Assembly (NCBI GenBank): GCA_033764095.1
Contig: JANRJF010000347.1
Location: 1-8,037 of the forward strand
Reading direction: 5' to 3'
Length of the DNA: 8,037 bases
Origin: JBDTMT01 sp033764095
GTDB lineage: Bacteria; Desulfobacterota; Binatia; HRBIN30; CADEER01
Position numbers and translations under genes: made by a program. Under the pieces are notes generated by a model, which worked only from the letters and a program-made list of their open reading frames with translations, was not told the origin of the DNA and made no database searches. This document shows positions 5,115-8,037 of the stretch, piece by piece; within the stretch, counting starts at the first letter, position 1, and each line of letters starts with the position of its first letter.

Positions 5115-7349
5115 CTAGTGCGTCGTCGTCCCGTGCTCGCGGCGGCGCTGCTTCGCCGCCGGGGTTGCGGACGCCGCGGCCGGCGCCGGCTCGCTGAGCA
5201 GTGAGGCGATGCGGAAGCCGAGGCGCCCGTTGACCGAGAACGGCTTGCCCCAGCTGCCGAGGTCGAGGCGGTCGAGGCGCTGCAGCGCGGCGGCGCGCAT
5301 CGCCGCATCGCCGGTGAGATCGGCGACGTAGGCAACCGGCGCGAAAGCGCGCGCGTCGTCGTTGCCGCCCGGCTGCATGATCGCCGCGGCGTACTGCTCC
5401 AACCAGGCGCGCGCGGCGGGGTCGCCGGTGAGCGCGTGCAGGTAGGCGAGCGCGTCGCCGAGCAAGGCGAGCTTGAACTGCTTCGGCGCGCTGGCGGGAT
5501 GCGCCGCCATGCCGCGCTCGGCGTAGCTGCGCGCGGCCTTGACGTAATCGGCCTCGCCGGTGGCCTGGTAGACGGCGAGCAGTGCGATCTGCGGCCAGCC
5601 CCACTGGCGCGGGTTGCCGCGCACGACGCCCTGGCTGCGCGCGACGAGATAGTCGGCGATGCCGCGCGCCGCCTCCAACAGCCGCTCGTCGCCGGTGAGC
5701 CAATAGGCGCTCACCAGTCCTTCGGTCCACGTATGGCCCAGGTCGGGGCCGCCGAGCTGGAAGGAGAAGTGCAGCGGGTTCTTCGGGTGGTTCATGCCGA
5801 CCCACTCGGGCCGGGTCGGATAGGCGTGGATGACGTCGACGTCGGCGGCGTGGCGCGCCGCGGCGAGCGTCGCGTCGTACAGGTCGGGATCGCCGCTGAC
5901 CGCGGCGGACAGCGCCAGCACCTGGGTGGTGTCGTACTCCAGGTTGCCCCAGCTGTCGGTACCCTTGGTGCGGTCCTCGTAACCGCGGAAGTTCCAGTCG
6001 CCCCAGTTCCACATGCCGAAGGCGCCGACGCGCGGCCGCGCCAGGCCCGGCGTGGTGCACTCGACCTCGCCGCAGTCGTTCCAGCGCTCCTGCGCGTTGC
6101 GGGTGAGGTAGCGCTGCGCCGCTTCGCCCGCCTTGCGCGCGAACTCCTGCGTCGCGCCGCGTGGGGCGATGGCCTGCGGCAGCGCGCCGCTCGTCGCGAT
6201 CCAGGTCGGATCGACGACGCCGACCAGCGGCCGCGTCAACGCCGCGCCGACGTGCGGCGGCAGGCCGCGCGGCGGCGCCAGCCACAGCGTCAGCTCGTGC
6301 GTCTTCGCCGCGCCGACGCCGGCCTTGGCCGGCTCGGTCTCCGGCGCCCACAGGTTCATGGTCAGCGCCGCGCGCGTCGCCGCCAGGCTCTGCGGATACT
6401 CCTGCCAGAACCAGCGCGAGGCGACGCCGACGACGCCGCGGCTGCTGGTCAGTTCGAGCCAGCCGGCGAGCTGCAGCTCCGCGTCCGCGTCGCCGATGCG
6501 CGCATGGGTATTGTCGAGTTGCAGCACGTGCAGGCCGGTATCGTCGAGGTCGCCACTGCGCGGCCGCTCGCCGACCACCCCGTAGTGGTAGTCGCCCGGC
6601 TTGAGCTCGGCGATCGGCAGATCCAGCGTGATGCGCTTCAGGCTGACGAAGGCCGCGGCGTGGCGGTTGATGAAGGTGTGCAGCACCCGCACGAAGCGCT
6701 GGCCGGCGTAGGCGTCGACGCGGATGACATAGTCGAAGGCGTTGCCGTAGCTGCCGCGCAGCGCGATGCGGGTGCGCAGCGGACCACGCTCGAGTATCTC
6801 GATGCTGCGCGGCGGCTCGGCGCCGCCGACCCGCTCGCCGGCCTCCAGCGTCGCGCGCAGCGGGCCCAGCACCGGCTGCGCTTTGCCCGGCGCGGCGAGC
6901 CCCTCGACGATGGCGAAGTGGTGACGCGGGACGAAGAAGCGCAGCGCACCGGTGTCGACGACGATGCGCTCGCCCTCTTCCTGCACTTGCACTGGCGCCG
7001 CGACGGGCGGCGGCGGGCCGGCGCGCAGCTGCAGTTGCCGCGTCTGGCGTGGCCGCAGCTCGACCTGCGTGTCGACCAGCAGCCAGCGCACGCTGCCGTC
7101 GGGCCACGCGGCGAGCGCGCGCGCCTGGGTCGGCAGCGCCGTGCCGCGGTCATCGGTGACGTGCGCCTGGCTGGCGGCCTGCAACGCGCCGCGCGGCAGC
7201 GGCACGCTCACCGTCAGCGGCCAGTGCGCGCGCTCGATGCCGTCCGGCTCGGCGACCGTGATCGCCACCGGCGCGAACGCGGCGTGCGCCGGCGCGGCAC
7301 ACAGCGAGAGCACGACACCGAGCAGCGGTAGAAGGGCGCGAATCAGCAT
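5115..7349 (-). CDS. Exported PcRGLX/YetA-like (exo-rhamnogalacturonan lyase-like) protein
   Basis: The 744-residue product starts with a signal peptide (MLIRA, a hydrophobic core at 6-19, then APAHA with likely cleavage after Ala23). It should be secreted or periplasmic. Residues about 27-110 match the N-terminal barrel of the PcRGLX/YetA family: ITVAEPDGIERAHWPLTVSV, PLPRGAL, and the hallmark WPDGSVRWLLVD (82-93). A beta-rich middle (about 115-390) follows. The C-terminal half (about 400-710) is helical, alpha/alpha-toroid-like, with WNWGDWNFRGYED around Asp451, then SWGNLEYDTTQVL, HTWTEGLVSAYWLTGDE from His539, and RQWGWPQIALLAVY. The fungal founding member is an exo-acting rhamnogalacturonan lyase (CAZy PL26). 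Bacterial relatives are largely uncharacterised, so the polysaccharide substrate here is an inference. After the last helix the protein ends in a Pro/Ala-rich then basic tail (KQRRREHGTTTH) not expected for the fold. ATG 7349 is supported by the signal peptide although the ribosome-binding site is weak. No transporter, regulator or other carbohydrate enzyme adjoins it. Confidence 0.8.
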   Translation of the reverse strand: MLIRALLPLLGVVLSLCAAPAHAAFAPVAITVAEPDGIERAHWPLTVSVPLPRGALQAASQAHVTDDRGTALPTQARALAAWPDGSVRWLLVDTQVELRPRQTRQLQLRAGPPPPVAAPVQVQEEGERIVVDTGALRFFVPRHHFAIVEGLAAPGKAQPVLGPLRATLEAGERVGGAEPPRSIEILERGPLRTRIALRGSYGNAFDYVIRVDAYAGQRFVRVLHTFINRHAAAFVSLKRITLDLPIAELKPGDYHYGVVGERPRSGDLDDTGLHVLQLDNTHARIGDADAELQLAGWLELTSSRGVVGVASRWFWQEYPQSLAATRAALTMNLWAPETEPAKAGVGAAKTHELTLWLAPPRGLPPHVGAALTRPLVGVVDPTWIATSGALPQAIAPRGATQEFARKAGEAAQRYLTRNAQERWNDCGEVECTTPGLARPRVGAFGMWNWGDWNFRGYEDRTKGTDSWGNLEYDTTQVLALSAAVSGDPDLYDATLAAARHAADVDVIHAYPTRPEWVGMNHPKNPLHFSFQLGGPDLGHTWTEGLVSAYWLTGDERLLEAARGIADYLVARSQGVVRGNPRQWGWPQIALLAVYQATGEADYVKAARSYAERGMAAHPASAPKQFKLALLGDALAYLHALTGDPAARAWLEQYAAAIMQPGGNDDARAFAPVAYVADLTGDAAMRAAALQRLDRLDLGSWGKPFSVNGRLGFRIASLLSEPAPAAASATPAAKQRRREHGTTTH

Positions 7350-7436
7350 CGACGGGCAGCTCGAGAGATATCGGTGCGGGTCTGGTCGCGCAACGCGCGG
7401 CGCGCCGCGACGGCGCGGCTCCTCGCGGGGTGCGTG

Positions 7437-7554
7437 GCCACTGATTTCACGGATGCTGAAGGATTACAGGGAGGGAATAACAACCGGGGCACGTGGGGCG
7501 CCCCTGCCTGCAACTGTTCAGCTCCGACTCCGTGAAATCCATGGAATCCGTGGC
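7437..7554. repeat. Interrupted long inverted repeat (GATTTCACGGA / TCCGTGAAATC), MITE- or REP-like
   Basis: The left arm (7437-7460) contains GCCAC, GATTTCACGGA and GCTGAA, each separated by one base. The right arm (7517-7554) contains the three complements in reverse order, TTCAGC, TCCGTGAAATC and GTGGC, separated by 6 and 10 bases. In total 22 bp can pair. The 56-base centre holds the 10-bp palindrome GGGGCGCCCC (7495-7504). The right arm shows a 9-bp tandem pattern at 7527-7553: ACTCCGTGA, AATCCATGG, AATCCGTGG. The left half (about 7441-7485) is clearly AT-richer than the rest of the window. There is no transposase. The form suggests a dispersed repeat, a miniature mobile element or a structured RNA; the sequence alone cannot decide. 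Confidence 0.6.
7527..7553 (+). repeat. Three degenerate 9-bp tandem units
   Basis: ACTCCGTGA, AATCCATGG and AATCCGTGG are adjacent. The second and third differ at one base, and the first differs from the third at two. They form much of the right arm of the larger inverted repeat. The unit consensus AATCCGTGG is far from local coding composition. Confidence 0.6.
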
Positions 7555-7632
7555 TGAGTGCCCGCGCGACGACACGGCTGCGGCGAGGCGCGCGTTGCAT
7601 CGCCGCCGCGCATATGGTGTCCAGCCCGCCGC

Positions 7633-8037
7633 ATGGACGAGATGCAGCCCTCACCCGGACCGCAACGCGTCGCGGCAACCGCGCTGGCCCTCATCGCGGT
7701 CGGCGCCGCGGCGGCATTGTTGCAGTTCACCGGGCTCGGCTGGACCCCGTTCCACACCCGCGGCGAGCCGCGCGAGGCAGTGGTGGTGCAGGACCTGGTG
7801 GCGCGTGGCGACTGGATCCTGCCGCGCCGCAACGCCACCCAGCTGCCGCGCAAGCCGCCGCTCTTCTACTGGCTCGCCGGCGCCGCCGCGCAGGTACGAG
7901 GGGCGGTCGACGAAGCCAGTGTCCGGCTGCCGTCGGCGCTGCTGAGCGCCGCTGCCGCCCTGCTGCTGACGCTGGCCGTCTCGCTCTCGTTGACGCCGCG
8001 CGCCGGCGCGCTCGCCGGCCTGATGCTGCTGACCAGC
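7633..8037 (+). CDS. ArnT/PMT-type (GT-C fold) membrane glycosyltransferase, 3' end cut by window edge
   Basis: The first 135 residues are visible; such proteins usually run to about 500-600. They transfer a sugar from a polyprenyl-phosphate donor to lipid A, protein or another cell-surface acceptor, with the active site on the outer face of the inner membrane. Residues about 13-32 form the first membrane helix. The first extracytoplasmic loop carries RGEPREAVVVQDLVARGDW (43-61) and then LPRKPPLFYWLAG (71-83). These correspond to the DExRYA...GDW and KPPL.YW patterns of ArnT-like proteins. The first Asp of the usual DE pair is Gly44 here, leaving Glu45 as the acidic residue. VRLPSALLSA (97-106) begins the second helix, and a third starts near residue 123. 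The ATG at 7633 is chosen. Another in-frame ATG at 7642 is possible, and neither has a clear Shine-Dalgarno, so a short-leader or leaderless message is conceivable. The acceptor is unknown. Confidence 0.85.
   Translation, partial: MDEMQPSPGPQRVAATALALIAVGAAAALLQFTGLGWTPFHTRGEPREAVVVQDLVARGDWILPRRNATQLPRKPPLFYWLAGAAAQVRGAVDEASVRLPSALLSAAAALLLTLAVSLSLTPRAGALAGLMLLTS

Larger units (their letters stand above)
7350..7632. other. 283-base divergent intergenic region
   Basis: This region separates the divergent lyase-like and glycosyltransferase genes and should hold both promoters. No frame here has a recognisable protein. Bases 7350-7436 are GC-rich with CGCG runs and no clear signal. Bases 7437-7554 form the inverted-repeat element described separately. 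Bases 7555-7632 lead to the glycosyltransferase with no obvious Shine-Dalgarno. I could not find a convincing -35/-10 pair on either strand. Confidence 0.6.

Noticed and set aside
4909..7107. 732-codon minus-strand open frame overlapping the lyase-like gene
   Set aside because: It is a frame-shifted shadow on the same strand, dominated by Ala and Arg. It extends into the Smr gene antisense and has no recognisable motif.
5436..7331. 631-codon plus-strand open frame opposite the lyase-like gene
   Set aside because: It is an antisense shadow of a high-GC gene. Its composition is Arg/Ala/Val/Gly/Asp-biased with no domain, while the minus-strand frame has a signal peptide and family motifs.
7343..7853. 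Small minus-strand open frames around the glycosyltransferase start
   Set aside because: No motif and no ribosome-binding site. They overlap the inverted repeat and the start of a well-supported gene.
1..8037. A defence island, CRISPR array, integrase or transposase
   Set aside because: No spaced direct repeats, no nuclease, helicase or reverse-transcriptase motifs, and no DDE or recombinase motifs were seen. The MBL and Smr proteins alone are not evidence of a defence system.

Overview
The window is very GC-rich (about 70% or more by eye) and densely coded. It holds six protein genes, two of them cut by the window edges, and no RNA gene, CRISPR array or recognisable transposase. The codon bias leaves long spurious open frames opposite most real genes. 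No gene is a firm taxonomic marker. High GC, CoA-ester enzymes, a secreted polysaccharide-lyase-like protein and an ArnT/PMT-type membrane glycosyltransferase would fit an environmental Gram-negative lineage of the deltaproteobacterial/Binatota or Acidobacteria sort, but that is a weak inference.

Left block (minus strand, 2696 down to 1): a tight three-gene cluster in the order crotonase-fold protein, family III (CaiB/BaiF) CoA-transferase, NagA-type N-acetylglucosamine-6-phosphate deacetylase. The first junction has 5 bases between stop and start. The second is a TGATG overlap. The three are therefore very probably co-transcribed, and the last is probably translationally coupled. The first two genes suggest turnover of an acyl-CoA. 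The crotonase lacks both glutamates of classical enoyl-CoA hydratases, so its reaction is open. Why an amino-sugar deacetylase follows them is not explained by the sequence. nagA runs off the left edge.

Middle block (plus strand, 2818 to 5098): divergent from the cluster across a 121-base intergenic region lies a soluble ComEC-type metallo-beta-lactamase-fold hydrolase with an N-terminal SH3-like segment. After an 79-base gap containing two hairpins comes an Smr-domain protein with a proline-rich N-terminal half. The Smr gene converges on the next gene, with 16 bases between the stops.

Right block: on the minus strand is a 744-residue exported protein that resembles the PcRGLX/YetA exo-rhamnogalacturonan lyase-like family. 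A 283-base intergenic region separates it from a divergent plus-strand ArnT/PMT-type membrane glycosyltransferase, which is cut by the right edge. This intergenic region carries the window's most distinctive non-coding structure: a 118-base interrupted inverted repeat built around GATTTCACGGA / TCCGTGAAATC, with a 9-bp periodicity in one arm, in a locally AT-richer patch. It looks like a dispersed repeat or mobile miniature element.

Nothing in the window makes an evident new multi-gene system. The most promising leads are the Glu-less crotonase with its CoA-transferase and coupled nagA, the orphan SH3-MBL protein, and the inverted-repeat element.
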